Positions 9,408-19,041 are shown, counted from the stretch's first letter. The stretch: DNA of 64,000 nucleotides from Giesbergeria sp. (GCF_028686475.1 NZ_JAQUCA010000004.1:14568-78567); one strand, 5' to 3'. Made by a program: numbers and translations. Notes: generated by a model from the letters alone, not told the origin.

Positions 9408-9698
9408 TTAGGCTTCCACTACGGCGAACAGGTCATCTTCTTTCATGACCAACAGTTCATTGCCATCGACCTTGACGGTTTGGCCGCTGTATTTGCCAAA
9501 CAACACGCGGTCACCCACTTTGATGTTCAGGGCGATCAGTTCGCCCTTGTCGTTCTTTTTGCCGGGGCCGACGGCCAGCACTTCGCCTTGGTCGGGCTTT
9601 TCGGCGGCGTTGTCAGGGATAAAAATGCCGGAGGCAGTCTTGGTTTCGCTTTCGATGCGCTTAACGATGACACGGTCGTGCAGGGGGCGAAGTTTCAT
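9408..9698 (-). CDS. groES: Co-chaperonin GroES (Hsp10)
   Basis: The 96-residue protein starting [16 protein letters not shown] matches GroES throughout, including the mobile loop ([15 protein letters not shown]) that contacts GroEL and the roof loop ([12 protein letters not shown]). An in-frame ATG at 9770 would add 24 unrelated residues; I chose 9698 because AGGAGA lies just upstream and the family begins there. First gene of the groESL operon. Confidence 0.97.
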   Translation of the reverse strand: MKLRPLHDRVIVKRIESETKTASGIFIPDNAAEKPDQGEVLAVGPGKKNDKGELIALNIKVGDRVLFGKYSGQTVKVDGNELLVMKEDDLFAVVEA

Positions 9699-9791
9699 AG
9701 GTCTATCTCCTGAAGGGGTGAAAAAATTTACTTTGTTTACCGACATCTGCATGGGCAGACGCTTGGCCAATCTTCCGCTGACAGGGTGTTG

Positions 9792-9818
9792 TTAGCACTC
9801 TTGCCAGTCGAGTGCTAA
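9792..9818 (-). promoter_or_regulatory. CIRCE operator (HrcA binding site)
   Basis: TTAGCACTC-N9-GAGTGCTAA is an exact match to the CIRCE consensus, about 95 bases upstream of groES. HrcA bound here represses groESL until heat shock. It overlaps the end of the predicted -10 region. Confidence 0.95.
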
Positions 9819-9846
9819 TGATAAGGGCTTTTTGCCAGCTTTCAAG
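9818..9846 (-). promoter_or_regulatory. groESL promoter, sigma-70 with sigma-32-like -35
   Basis: On the minus strand TTGAAA (9840-9845) is followed after 16 bases by TATCAT (9818-9823). The -35 reads CTTGAAA, the sigma-32 hexamer core, and CCCTTAT lies 12 bases later. The operon may therefore have both HrcA and heat-shock sigma control, as known in other proteobacteria; the sigma-32 part is inferred. Confidence 0.6.
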
Positions 9847-9902
9847 GGGTAGGCCTACAAAGCCTGTGCCTTAACATTGGGCTTTGCAACAAGAACAACA
9901 CC

Positions 9903-11189
9903 ATGCAAACTTCTATCCCCTCCTTGCACCAGTCGGTGTTTGAGTACCTGCCCGATGCGGTCTATCTGCTAGACCCGCAAACTTCCAACATCCTCGATTG
10001 CAATGCCGCCGCTTTGCAGCAGGTGGGCCTGCCGCGCCATGAAGTGGTGCAGCAGTCGGTGCTGAGTTTGCAAAAAGATGTGATTGGGCTGGAACAATGG
10101 GCCAGCATTGCCCAAGCCGTTCGCGCGGCGCAGGGGCAGTTTGTGTTTATTGGCAGCCACCGCCACCGCAGTGGCGCTGAAGTGCCGGTAGAAGTCGCCA
10201 CCAGTGCGTTCATGCACGAGGGCAAGGAGTATTTTGTCTCGGTAGCGCGCAACATTGGCCGCCGTTTGGCGCTAGAGCAAGACCTGAACGACCGCGATGT
10301 GCAATTGCGCTATGCCCTGACCGAGGCATCCGATGGCTTGTGGGATTGGAATTTGCTCAACAACGAAGTCTTTTTTAGCCCACAACTCAAGCGCATGTTG
10401 GGCTACGGCCCGCACGAAATGAAGCCTACCTTAGAGACTTGGGTCAACAATGTTCATCCCGAGGATGTCAGTCGGGTGCGCCGCGCCCTGCAAGAACATA
10501 TCCAAGGCCTGCGCGAACGTTACGAGGCCGAATACCGGCTACGCAACCGCAACGGCCATTACCTGTGGGTACATGACCGAGGGCGGGTGTGCGAACGCGA
10601 TGCGCAAGGCCAACCAACGCGCGTAGTGGGTATGGTGCAAAACATTACCGACCGCAAGCACGCCGAACAAACTTTGCAAAGGCAGGCCTCACACGATGTA
10701 CTGACAGGGCTGCTCAATCGCCGCGAGTGTGAACGCATTTTGCCCCAGCAGTTGCAGCGCTGCCAGCGCCAAGAGATTGCTATGGGTTTGTGCTTGCTGG
10801 ATTTAGACCACTTTAAGGACATCAACGACCGTTTTGGTCACCAAGTGGGCGACCAGGTTCTGCGTACCGTAGCGCGCGAAGTGAAAGCGCAAGTGCGGTC
10901 CACCGATTATCTGTTCCGCTGGGGGGGTGAAGAATTTTTGTGGATTAGTACCGGCATGGGCTGTGAACAGGTACAACTCGCTGCCGAGCGCGTGCGCCAG
11001 TGTCTAGCAGCCTTGCAATGGCCCGAAGTGCCGGGGCTACAAGGCATCAGTTGCAGTTTTGGTTTGGCGATGTTTCCCCAGCATGGGCAGCGGGCTGATG
11101 AGCTGTTTTTGGCGGCTGATTCGGCGCTGTACCGCGCCAAGGCCCAAGGGCGTAATCGGGTAGAAGTGGCTGAGCAGCTGGTAGCCTAG
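9903..11189 (+). CDS. PAS-PAS-GGDEF diguanylate cyclase
   Basis: This 428-residue protein without membrane segments has PAS 1 at about residues 8-120, PAS 2 of the PAS_3/PAC type at about 134-255 (NVHPEDVSRVRRAL ... YRLRNRNGHYLWVHDRG) and a GGDEF domain at 262-425. The active-site motif is GGEEF (341-345). RSTD at 332-335, five residues upstream, is the inhibitory RxxD site, so c-di-GMP feedback is likely. It should make c-di-GMP from GTP in response to a ligand sensed by the PAS domains. It is transcribed away from groESL. Its stop shares CTAG with the stop of the converging nadM-like gene. Confidence 0.9.
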   Translation: MQTSIPSLHQSVFEYLPDAVYLLDPQTSNILDCNAAALQQVGLPRHEVVQQSVLSLQKDVIGLEQWASIAQAVRAAQGQFVFIGSHRHRSGAEVPVEVATSAFMHEGKEYFVSVARNIGRRLALEQDLNDRDVQLRYALTEASDGLWDWNLLNNEVFFSPQLKRMLGYGPHEMKPTLETWVNNVHPEDVSRVRRALQEHIQGLRERYEAEYRLRNRNGHYLWVHDRGRVCERDAQGQPTRVVGMVQNITDRKHAEQTLQRQASHDVLTGLLNRRECERILPQQLQRCQRQEIAMGLCLLDLDHFKDINDRFGHQVGDQVLRTVAREVKAQVRSTDYLFRWGGEEFLWISTGMGCEQVQLAAERVRQCLAALQWPEVPGLQGISCSFGLAMFPQHGQRADELFLAADSALYRAKAQGRNRVEVAEQLVA

Positions 11190-12220
11190 GCGCTGGTTAA
11201 GCCCAAAAAGTGGTCTAGCATATGGAAGTGGTCTTCAAAAAACTCGGCTTCTAAGGCGGCCAATTGGCTAATCGGGTGCCATTGGGCGTGCGCGGCATCG
11301 TCTCCGGCTTGCACGGCGGGCAAGGCTTGCGTGCCCAAATCAAAATAATGGGTATGCGTGATGGTGCGTCCGCGCTGGCTGCGGTCGGGGTGGTCAAACA
11401 CGGCCACTTGGCGCAAGGCGGCGCGCAAGCTTTCCTCTGGCAAATTACAGCAGGTTTCTTCGGCCAGCTCACGCAGGCACGATTGCCATAGGGTATCGCG
11501 TGGCTCCAAAAAGCCACCCGGCAGCGCCAGCTGCCCGATGCCGGGTGCATGGCCGCGCCGAATCAACAGCACCTGGTCTTGACAGCGCAACAAGGCATCT
11601 ACCGTGACAAACACCGGCGCATAAGGGGCGCTGGCCCAAGCCGCGCGGTATTGGCGCAGCATCTCCCATTCTCGTTGCAGTGGCGAATAATCACTGCTTT
11701 GGGCAAAGCGGTGCAACAGCGCCAAAGTCGTGCTGGGCATCTGCTCGGCCAGTGGGGCCAAGGCCCCTAGCACGGCACCACGGCCAGCGCCAAAATAGGC
11801 ATCGCGGATGGTGGTGGCATCAATGGCCCCTTGGCGCGCTACGTCCAGTAGCTCCCAACCGGGAAAGCTACGCAAATAGCTGCTGCTGGCATCTTTGAAA
11901 TGCCCCACCAAAGCAATGCGCGCCCCCGCAGGTATGCGGGCAGCTACCTCTTGGCGCACGTTGGCCACCCAACGCGCTTCGTTGTAATAGTCGCGCACCG
12001 GCACAAACTGCACACGGGCATGGTCAGCGGCGGGCAGGGCTTGGCGCAGCATCTCGGCGCGTTCTTGCCAAGAAAAAGGGTTCTTGGCCGAACGCGCTTG
12101 CCACGCCGAACCCAACACCACCACTACTTGGCGCGCCTGGGCCAGCGCATGGCGTAACAAGGCGACGTGGCCTTGGTGAACCGGCTGAAAACGTCCAATA
12201 TAAATAGCGGTGTCGTACAT
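11186..12220 (-). CDS. nadM: Bifunctional NMN adenylyltransferase/Nudix hydrolase (NadM-like)
   Basis: The 344-residue protein starts MYDTAIYIGRFQPVHQGH, the nucleotidyltransferase HxGH-type motif of NMN adenylyltransferases. An ISSSSY-like segment (DASSSYLRSFP) and a C-terminal Nudix domain with GGFLEPRD...LRELAEET follow. The Nudix box has Asp in place of the usual first Glu and Cys for the late Gly. The architecture equals the NadM-Nudix enzymes described from Synechocystis and Francisella, which make NAD+ and cleave ADP-ribose-like compounds. The start at 12220 was chosen over 12253 because the domain begins there. Confidence 0.88.
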   Translation of the reverse strand: MYDTAIYIGRFQPVHQGHVALLRHALAQARQVVVVLGSAWQARSAKNPFSWQERAEMLRQALPAADHARVQFVPVRDYYNEARWVANVRQEVAARIPAGARIALVGHFKDASSSYLRSFPGWELLDVARQGAIDATTIRDAYFGAGRGAVLGALAPLAEQMPSTTLALLHRFAQSSDYSPLQREWEMLRQYRAAWASAPYAPVFVTVDALLRCQDQVLLIRRGHAPGIGQLALPGGFLEPRDTLWQSCLRELAEETCCNLPEESLRAALRQVAVFDHPDRSQRGRTITHTHYFDLGTQALPAVQAGDDAAHAQWHPISQLAALEAEFFEDHFHMLDHFLGLTSA

Positions 12221-12233
12221 GGTGAAAGGATAT

Positions 12234-12351
12234 TTACAGCCCTGCGGCGGCACGCAGCAGCGCCGCTTTGTAACGCAAGGCGGCTTGAAGCTGCTGGTGC
12301 AGCTTCATGGGGCTTTACAGCCCCGCTGCTGCACGCAGCAGCGCCGCTTTG
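12234..12351. repeat. Duplicated 3' tail of metK with hairpin between copies
   Basis: The last ~37 bases of metK with its stop (12315-12351) recur at 12234-12270, 81 bp downstream, with only a few third-position changes; both copies would read [11 protein letters not shown] and TAA. Between them lies a perfect 9-bp hairpin, TGAAGCTGC-TGGT-GCAGCTTCA (12286-12307), without a T run on either strand. Confidence 0.8.
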
Positions 12352-13493
12352 TCGGTGCGCTCCCAAGTGAACTCGGGTTCTTCGCGGCCAAAGTGGCCGT
12401 AGGCAGCGGTTTTTTGGTAGATGGGGCGCAGCAAGTCCAGCATTTGGATGATGCCCTTGGGACGCAGGTCAAAATGCTCTTGCACCAGCTTAGACAACTG
12501 CTCATCTGGGATCACGCCCGTGCCCTCGGTATAGACCGTGACGTTCATGGGGTGCGCCACACCAATCGCATAGGCCACTTGGATTTGGCATTGCTTGGCT
12601 AAACCAGCGGCCACAATGTTTTTGGCGACATAGCGGGCAGCGTAAGCCGCAGAACGGTCCACCTTGGTTGGGTCTTTGCCCGAGAACGCACCGCCGCCAT
12701 GCGGGCAAGCGCCGCCGTAGGTATCGACAATAATTTTGCGGCCGGTCAAACCGCAATCGCCTTGCGGGCCACCAATCACAAAGCGCCCGGTCGGGTTGAT
12801 GAGGTATTTGGTGTCTTGCAACCACTCTTTGGGCAGCACCGGCTTGATGATTTCTTCAATCACCGCCTCGACAAAGCTGGGCTTCATCTTGTTGCCATCG
12901 CTTTGGTCGGGATGGTGTTGGCTCGACAGCACCACGGTGTCGATGCTGTGCGGCTTACCATCTACATAGCGCATCGTGACTTGGCTCTTGGCATCGGGGC
13001 GCAAAAAGGGCAAGCGGCCATCTTTACGCAATTGGGCTTGGCGCTCGACCAAACGATGTGCGTAGTAGATGGGGGCGGGCATCAGCTCGGGGGTTTCGTC
13101 GCAAGCGTAGCCAAACATCAGGCCTTGGTCACCGGCGCCAATGTTGAGGTAATCGTCTGAGGCATGGTCCACCCCTTGGGCGATGTCGTTGGATTGCTTA
13201 TCGTAAGCCACCAGCACCGCACAGCCTTTGTAGTCAATGCCGTAATCGGTGTTATCGTAACCAATGCGCTTGATGGTGTCGCGCGCCACTTGGATGTAAT
13301 CGACATGCGCGTTGGTGGTGATTTCTCCGGCCAGCACCACCAAACCGGTGTTGGTCAGGGTTTCGGCCGCTACGCGACTGCGCGGGTCTTCGGCAAAGAT
13401 GGCATCCAGAATCGCATCGGAGATTTGGTCCGCCACCTTGTCGGGATGGCCTTCAGAGACCGATTCGGAGGTAAAAAGAAAGTCGTTCGCCAT
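12315..13493 (-). CDS. metK: S-adenosylmethionine synthetase
   Basis: This 392-residue enzyme makes SAM from methionine and ATP. Visible signatures are [19 protein letters not shown] at the N-terminus, the hexapeptide-type [12 protein letters not shown] and the P-loop-like [19 protein letters not shown]. The ATG at 13493 follows AGGAG. The gene stands alone, divergent from the acyltransferase pair. The 130-base leader contains two small hairpins but nothing I can match to a known SAM riboswitch. The C-terminus is intact although its coding tail is duplicated downstream. Confidence 0.97.
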   Translation of the reverse strand: MANDFLFTSESVSEGHPDKVADQISDAILDAIFAEDPRSRVAAETLTNTGLVVLAGEITTNAHVDYIQVARDTIKRIGYDNTDYGIDYKGCAVLVAYDKQSNDIAQGVDHASDDYLNIGAGDQGLMFGYACDETPELMPAPIYYAHRLVERQAQLRKDGRLPFLRPDAKSQVTMRYVDGKPHSIDTVVLSSQHHPDQSDGNKMKPSFVEAVIEEIIKPVLPKEWLQDTKYLINPTGRFVIGGPQGDCGLTGRKIIVDTYGGACPHGGGAFSGKDPTKVDRSAAYAARYVAKNIVAAGLAKQCQIQVAYAIGVAHPMNVTVYTEGTGVIPDEQLSKLVQEHFDLRPKGIIQMLDLLRPIYQKTAAYGHFGREEPEFTWERTDKAALLRAAAGL

Positions 13494-13520
13494 TTGAATA
13501 AACTCCTGTAGTTCAGCACT

Positions 13521-13546
13521 TGGGCGTTGCGCCCACTCGGAACGAG
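13521..13546 (-). promoter_or_regulatory. Two adjacent hairpins in the metK leader
   Basis: TGGGCG-TTG-CGCCCA (13521-13535) and CTCG-GAA-CGAG (13536-13546) stand side by side about 30-55 bases upstream of the metK start. They could fold in the metK leader RNA. No known riboswitch consensus was recognised; the significance is uncertain. The divergent promoters of metK and the acyltransferase operon must lie in this same 130-base gap. Confidence 0.3.
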
Positions 13547-13625
13547 TTTTGGCGAACGCTTTAGCAGATGTGTTTAACGTCGCCCTGCAAGTTGCTCTTT
13601 TTAACTCAGCGACCCCTACATCTTA

Positions 13626-14483
13626 ATGCCTATTGCTTTTCAAGTCTTTTCTAAGCTGCCATTGTGGTTGTTGCACGCTGTGGGCGCGGTGCTGGGCTGG
13701 CTGGTTTTTTGTACCTCTGCCAGCTACCGCCGCCGCCTGATAGCCAATGCGGCCTTGGCGGGTTACCGTTTTGCCCAAGTGCGGGCTGGCGTGGCCCACG
13801 CCGGGCGCATGGTGGCCGAATTGCCGCGCTTGTGGCTGGGTGCGCCGCCGCCGTGCCGCTTGGTGGGGGAGGAGCATGTGGAGCGCGCCTATGCAGCTGG
13901 ACGCGGCGTTGTTTATCTCACGCCCCATTTGGGTTGCTTTGAGTTGTCGGCCCAAGCCGCTGCCCGGCGCTGGAGCGCCACGCATGGCCCCATCACGGTA
14001 CTGTACCGTCCGGCACGCCAGCCGTGGCTGGCCAAGGTGATGGAAACCGCACGCAACCGCCCCGGTATGCAGGCGGTGCCGACCACCTTGGCCGGGGTGC
14101 GCCAGATGATTAAAGCGCTGCGCCGGGGCGAGGCCGTGGGCCTGTTGCCCGACCAAGTCCCCCCCGAGGGCCAAGGCCATTGGGCCCCCATGTTTGGCCG
14201 CGATGCCTACACCATGACACTGGCAGCCCGGCTGGCCTTGCAAACTGGCGCTGCTGTGGTGCTGGTGCGCTGTGAGCGCCTGTCGTGGGGACGCGGTTTT
14301 GTAGTTTTCTTTGAACCCTTGCCCGTGCCACTGGCCCCGCAGCTAGAAACTGCCGTGTTGCAAATTAACCAAGCTATGGAACACCTGATTCACCAATGCC
14401 CGCAACAGTATCTGTGGGGTTATGACCGCTACAAACACCCACGCAGCGAGGCAGCAGCACCCACCACCGGAGCTGCTACATGA
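13626..14483 (+). CDS. LpxL/HtrB-type lipid A acyltransferase, first copy
   Basis: This 285-residue member of the bacterial lipid A acyltransferase family has an N-terminal membrane segment (LPLWLLHAVGAVLGWLVF) and the catalytic HX4E as His101-Glu106 in TPHLGCFE. YRPARQPWL and LLPDQVP are further conserved blocks. It should add a secondary acyl chain to Kdo2-lipid A or a related lipid at the inner membrane. The last four bases (ATGA) overlap the next, paralogous gene, forming an operon divergent from metK. The acyl chain and position cannot be told from sequence. Confidence 0.9.
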   Translation: MPIAFQVFSKLPLWLLHAVGAVLGWLVFCTSASYRRRLIANAALAGYRFAQVRAGVAHAGRMVAELPRLWLGAPPPCRLVGEEHVERAYAAGRGVVYLTPHLGCFELSAQAAARRWSATHGPITVLYRPARQPWLAKVMETARNRPGMQAVPTTLAGVRQMIKALRRGEAVGLLPDQVPPEGQGHWAPMFGRDAYTMTLAARLALQTGAAVVLVRCERLSWGRGFVVFFEPLPVPLAPQLETAVLQINQAMEHLIHQCPQQYLWGYDRYKHPRSEAAAPTTGAAT

Positions 14484-15349
14484 GCGCGCGCTGGGGGGTC
14501 TGGTTGATGCGCCATGTGCTGGCCCGTTGGCCGCTGCCTGTGTTGCGGGCTTTAGGCTGGCTGATTGGCAGTGTGCTGTTTGCCCTGCCGCTATCACGGC
14601 GCAAAATCGCCTTGCGCAATCTGGAGTTGTGCTTTCCGCAGGCCAGCACCGCGCAACGCAAGGCGTGGGCGCGCGAGTGTTTTATTGCCTTCTGCCAAAC
14701 TTGGTTAGACCGCAGTTGGCTCTGGGCCGCCCCGCGTGAAGTCGTGTTAGAGCGGGTGCAATTGCAAGGTGCCGTCCATGAACTCGATGGTGATACTCCC
14801 ACCATTATTTTTGCCCCGCACTTTTATGGCATGGATGCGGGCGGGCTGGCACTGCCACTGCATACCAACCGGCCTTTTACCTCGATTTTTTCTACGCACC
14901 CCAATGCGGCGGTAGATGCGTGGTTTATGCAAGGCCGCCAGCGTTTTGGTGATGTGCGCATGCTCAATCGCGCCGATGGTGTGAAACCGATCATCAGCAA
15001 TTTGCGCCAAGGCGGACTGTTGTACCTGTTGCCGGATATGGATTTTGGCGCGAACGATTCGCTGTTTGTGCCGTTTTATGGCGTACCGGCGGCCACGGTG
15101 CCATCGTTGTCGCGCTTTGCGCGTTTAGGCCGCGCCAAAGTGGTGGGCATGGTGACGCGCCTCACGCCCACGGGCTATGTGGCAGAGATTACCCCGGCAT
15201 GGGAGCATTTTCCCAGCGGCGACGTGGAAGCGGACACCCTGCGCATGAACCAAGAATTGCAGCGCTACATTGACCCGATACCGGGCCAATATTACTGGGT
15301 GCATAAACGCTTCAAAACCCGGCCCGCTGGCGAGCCGGGGGTGTATTAA
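14480..15349 (+). CDS. LpxL/HtrB-type lipid A acyltransferase, second copy
   Basis: This 289-residue paralogue of the preceding gene has the catalytic HX4D as His114-Asp119 in APHFYGMD and the block LLPDMDFGANDSLFVPFYG. The N-terminus carries a hydrophobic segment near residues 22-38. The pair probably performs the two late acylations of lipid A, like LpxL and LpxM. The start overlaps the stop of the first copy. The TAA stop shares TTAA with the stop of the converging lipoprotein gene. Confidence 0.9.
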   Translation: MSARWGVWLMRHVLARWPLPVLRALGWLIGSVLFALPLSRRKIALRNLELCFPQASTAQRKAWARECFIAFCQTWLDRSWLWAAPREVVLERVQLQGAVHELDGDTPTIIFAPHFYGMDAGGLALPLHTNRPFTSIFSTHPNAAVDAWFMQGRQRFGDVRMLNRADGVKPIISNLRQGGLLYLLPDMDFGANDSLFVPFYGVPAATVPSLSRFARLGRAKVVGMVTRLTPTGYVAEITPAWEHFPSGDVEADTLRMNQELQRYIDPIPGQYYWVHKRFKTRPAGEPGVY

Positions 15350-16059
15350 ACCTCTGTGGGTGCCAGTGCCTGCACCAGCAGTTGGCCATCCTCGCGCACC
15401 GAAACTTTGTAGGCGTTTTCCTTGACGGTTTGGTTGTTCGACACCAACGCCGTTTTGACGGTGTAGTTTTTGCCCTGGGCTTCGGCGGGCAACTTGAATT
15501 TGGAGGTGGTTTGGTAACGCCCCGCGCCATCGACGCTGGCCACGTCTTCCGTTTTTTGTTCTACCAGCTTGTTGTGTTCGTCGTAGATGGCGTAAGTTTG
15601 CTGCACCTTGGGTGCTTGGTCGCCATAACCCACCAAATCGGTATTGGCGGTGATTTGCACTTCCTTTTGCCCTTTGGTATCGGGTGCAGCGCTGCTGACT
15701 CGGGGTTGAAACTTGGCCACTACCACATCATTTTTGGGTAGATTGACCCGATTTTTAGGTTGAAGTTGGTTTTGGCGTGCGTATTCAGCATTAATTTCTT
15801 GGGCAGTTTTGATTTTTTTCGATTCAAAGTGCCACGCAATCATGAACCCCGCCGCCGCACCCACCACGGCACCGGCTAAACAGCCTTTTTTGCCATCAAC
15901 GGCCGAACCGACAGCGCAGCCCGCCGCTGCCCCCAACAAAGCGCCCATGACTTTACTGTCCAGCTGCTTCGTGCCATCGGGGGCGGTGACGCAAGCGGAC
16001 AACAAGAAAGCGCTCGCTAAGGCTGCCGCAACGGGCCGTTGTATTTTTTGAAACCCCAT
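15346..16059 (-). CDS. Glycine-zipper lipoprotein, last gene of the WD40-caspase operon
   Basis: The 237-residue protein starts MGFQKIQRPVAAALASAFLL and has the lipobox LLSAC, so it is a lipoprotein. Residues ~35-80 hold a glycine zipper (GALLGAAAGCAVGSAV ... LAGAVVGAAAGF), a membrane-inserting motif, followed by an ~150-residue beta-rich domain (VQITANTDLVGYGDQAPKV ...). An upstream ATG at 16110 would overlap the caspase gene; 16059 has GGAGGG upstream and fits the signal peptide. It follows the caspase gene by 19 bases, so it probably works in the same envelope complex. Its function is unknown. Confidence 0.75.
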   Translation of the reverse strand: MGFQKIQRPVAAALASAFLLSACVTAPDGTKQLDSKVMGALLGAAAGCAVGSAVDGKKGCLAGAVVGAAAGFMIAWHFESKKIKTAQEINAEYARQNQLQPKNRVNLPKNDVVVAKFQPRVSSAAPDTKGQKEVQITANTDLVGYGDQAPKVQQTYAIYDEHNKLVEQKTEDVASVDGAGRYQTTSKFKLPAEAQGKNYTVKTALVSNNQTVKENAYKVSVREDGQLLVQALAPTEV

Positions 16060-16078
16060 CAATCTACCCTCCTTCAGT

Positions 16079-19012
16079 TTATTGAACAACGCTGGCAATC
16101 GGATCATCAATCCCGTGATCGCTGACGTAAGGCCGTTGCTGATTTTCGGTCAAATCGCGCACCCGGCGCGTGACGTAACGCTTGAGGCCACTGGGATAAA
16201 CCAGCTGGTCGCGCGTGTCTTGCGCCTCGCCGCGCAAACCTTCAATCAAGGCTTTGGTGAAAGCACCATTGCCCCATTCTTCGGTTTCTTGCGATTGTTC
16301 TTTGGACGTGGAAGAGGCAAACACAATCACGCCGCGCTCTTCGTCCATCGCATTGATAATACTGGTTGCTCTGGCCTGATTGGCCAGCGCGCCAGAGTAG
16401 CAAGTATCTAAGAAAAACAAGGCGCGTCCTGGCAAATTTTGCAAGGTCTCGACAATTTCGGTGCCAGCCAGCCAATCGTTTTGTTTTCCAGCATCATTCG
16501 GGCGGTACGGAATGAAATAATAGGCATTGTCCTGCGAAATACCATGCCCGGCCAAAAAGACCACCCCGGCATCTTTTTCGCCCACCTTCTCGCGTAGCCA
16601 TTGCAGTCCAGCGTGGATATTTTCTTGTGTGGCTTGCTCATCCACCAAAATACGCATTTCTTGGTTGCGGTACAGCTTGACTTTGCCGGGAGGTGGGTTG
16701 GCCACGCGCGTCATTTGGCGGCGAAAATCTTGGGCATCCTTCACTGGCAGTTGCAAAGCATTGGGGCCGTGGTATTTGTTGATGGCCACAATCAACATAT
16801 ACAGGGTGTCGTAAGTCTCTAAGTAGGGTGGGGCTTCCGACTTGGCGCTGGCTTCTGGGGCTTGGCGACGCACCTGCACGCTCACCGGCTCGGATTTGCT
16901 GTGCCGGTTTTCGGCAATCAGCACAATTTCGGAATTTTTTGGGGGCACCGGAATGTAGCTTTCGTACACCGTGCCATCCACCCCCCGGTTGCTACGCAGC
17001 TTGACCTTGCGTTCTAGCTTGCCATTGACGCGCACCTTGACCGCCGTTAGCGGCGCGTTGTCTGGCGAGCGCACCGTGTAGCTGAGGGCAATCTCGGGGG
17101 CCAAGCTGTCAATTTGTTGGCCCGATTGCAGCTCAATCACGGGAGGTAAAGCGGCGGTGATAGATGCAGAAGGCGTTGGCGTTGGTGTGGGCGCGCTGGG
17201 GCGCACGGCGACTGGCTGGGGTGCAACGGGACGGCTTGGAGGCGCTTCCTCGGCGGCGTTCATGCGTTCCAGCAGCGCCAGTTCTTGTTGTTGCGCGCGC
17301 ACGGCGGCGGTTTCATCGCCCAATTCGAGCAATTTTTGCACCACGCTGGGCTGGTAAAAGCGTTCACGAAAACGCCCGACCGAGAAAAAATCCGAGGCTT
17401 GGTTAAAAGCCCGGTTGACGTGCCAGCCCACCAGCGACTCGCCCCCCATTGAGGTGTCGTAGTAACCCGAGGGAGTCCAGACAATCCAGCGTTCGCGGTC
17501 CGCATGGACAAACAAGGCCAACTGCTCTAGGCCGTCGTGGCTGCGGTACCAACGTACACTGCCATCGCCCAGTGCTGCCACAATCCAGCGGCCATCTTGG
17601 CTGGCATTGACGGCCCAGACCACGCCGGGGGTGCGGCTTTGCCAGCGCAATCGGCCATCGGTGCCAAAGCAGCGCAAAGCCCATTCGCTGCCCAGCGCAA
17701 AGCCTTGGGCCAGTGCGACAGCGCTACGCGCGACCTCGCCTGGTTGCAAGGGCAAAATTTGGCCGCGATAGCGTGGCTGTGTGCTGTTGCGCCACTGTTC
17801 TAAGCCCGCTGGCAAGGTCGGCGCTTGGGTGTTGGGCGCAGTATCGCCGGGGCGCAATTCGCCTTGGGTCAAGTCAAAGCTGATGACATCACGCCCACCC
17901 ATTGTCATGGGCAGCACCAAGGATTTTGCATCGGCACTGACGCGAAACGCCACCCCAGCATCCCGAAAATCGCCACGCGGCGAAGCCTGCATGAAGCGTG
18001 GCTGGGCTTGGGCATCCAGCGCCAGCCAAGCGGGTTCGGCAGAACTGGCCACCACGCCTTGGGCATGGCTGGCCAGCGCGCTGATGATGTTGCCAAAGCT
18101 GGCCACTTCACGCCCGGCGGCACGACCACGCTCGGCAAAAGCAAACACGGCAAAACGCCCGGCGCGGCTGGCGCTGCCGCCCGCATAAATGGTGCGTCCG
18201 TCTGCCGACCACGCCACGCGTCCCAAATTGCCCGCACCACCGACTTCTAAGGCGTGGCGCGGTGTCAAGGTGTCTGCGTCCAAAATCAGGGCACTGGGGC
18301 GGTCTTGTAGCCCCACCACCAATTCACGTCCATCGGGTGACCAAGCAATGCCATAAGGCACGCCCGGCAATTGCTTGCGCGCCACACGTTGCAATTGCCC
18401 TTGGGCGACGACGTAGAGACGCACTGCGCCGTCCAAACTGGCCACGGCCAAGCGTCCATCTGGGGCAAAGGCGGCCCCATACACCACGTCATTGAACTCA
18501 GGGTCTGCGCCAACAAAAGACAAATTACGCCGAAAAACGCGCACCCCTTGCTGGCGCAAACCCACCGCCACCAATTCGCTATCGCTAGACCAGGCCAGCT
18601 CGGTGATGGGGGCTTCTAATCCCACCAAGGTGCTTTTGGGCGGCAAGTTGGCCGTGGCCCGGTCAAATAGATACAGGGCGTGGGCGTTGCCATCAAAGGC
18701 CGAATTGCCACCTGCAACCACCTGCCGTCCGTTGGGCGAGATAGCAGCGGCGTACAGCGCCCCGAGTTTTTCTGGGCCAATCGGTGGACGTAGCACCGCC
18801 AAATGTTGCCCGTTGAGCAGGTTCCAGAGGCGAACCGTTTTGTCTTCGGAGGCGGTGACGGCCCATTGCCCGGCCTTGTCAGCGCTGATGCGGGTAATAG
18901 GGGCCAAGTGGGCACCGGTTTCGATGCGTAATACCGGCTCTTTGGGTACTTCTACCGCACCTGCGATGCCAGAGCAGCACAAGACCCAGCCCAAGATCAG
19001 GATTTTCCACAT
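16079..19012 (-). CDS. Exported WD40-repeat caspase-like (peptidase C14) protein
   Basis: This 977-residue protein starts with a clear signal peptide (MWKILILGWVLCCSGIAGA). Residues ~30-530 form WD40-type blades (VTASEDKTVRLWNLLNG, AFAPDGRLAVASLDGAVRLY, IAWSPDGRELVVGLQD). A Pro/Ala/Thr linker near 600-640 and an Ig-like segment lead to a C-terminal caspase domain from about 740. The catalytic pair is His823 in FLAGHGIS and Cys871 in FFLDTCYSG, both intact. WD40 plus caspase is known in orthocaspases, but export to the periplasm, WD40 before caspase, and a FecR-OmpA operon are unusual. Substrate and trigger are unknown. Confidence 0.88.
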   Translation of the reverse strand: MWKILILGWVLCCSGIAGAVEVPKEPVLRIETGAHLAPITRISADKAGQWAVTASEDKTVRLWNLLNGQHLAVLRPPIGPEKLGALYAAAISPNGRQVVAGGNSAFDGNAHALYLFDRATANLPPKSTLVGLEAPITELAWSSDSELVAVGLRQQGVRVFRRNLSFVGADPEFNDVVYGAAFAPDGRLAVASLDGAVRLYVVAQGQLQRVARKQLPGVPYGIAWSPDGRELVVGLQDRPSALILDADTLTPRHALEVGGAGNLGRVAWSADGRTIYAGGSASRAGRFAVFAFAERGRAAGREVASFGNIISALASHAQGVVASSAEPAWLALDAQAQPRFMQASPRGDFRDAGVAFRVSADAKSLVLPMTMGGRDVISFDLTQGELRPGDTAPNTQAPTLPAGLEQWRNSTQPRYRGQILPLQPGEVARSAVALAQGFALGSEWALRCFGTDGRLRWQSRTPGVVWAVNASQDGRWIVAALGDGSVRWYRSHDGLEQLALFVHADRERWIVWTPSGYYDTSMGGESLVGWHVNRAFNQASDFFSVGRFRERFYQPSVVQKLLELGDETAAVRAQQQELALLERMNAAEEAPPSRPVAPQPVAVRPSAPTPTPTPSASITAALPPVIELQSGQQIDSLAPEIALSYTVRSPDNAPLTAVKVRVNGKLERKVKLRSNRGVDGTVYESYIPVPPKNSEIVLIAENRHSKSEPVSVQVRRQAPEASAKSEAPPYLETYDTLYMLIVAINKYHGPNALQLPVKDAQDFRRQMTRVANPPPGKVKLYRNQEMRILVDEQATQENIHAGLQWLREKVGEKDAGVVFLAGHGISQDNAYYFIPYRPNDAGKQNDWLAGTEIVETLQNLPGRALFFLDTCYSGALANQARATSIINAMDEERGVIVFASSTSKEQSQETEEWGNGAFTKALIEGLRGEAQDTRDQLVYPSGLKRYVTRRVRDLTENQQRPYVSDHGIDDPIASVVQ

Positions 19013-19041
19013 GGCGGCCCCTATCGTTTAACGTTGAACGT

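Noticed and set aside
13494-13625. SAM riboswitch before metK
   Set aside because: Only two small local hairpins are visible; I could not match the conserved core of SAM-I, SAM-II or SAM-V. A covariance search of this interval would settle it.
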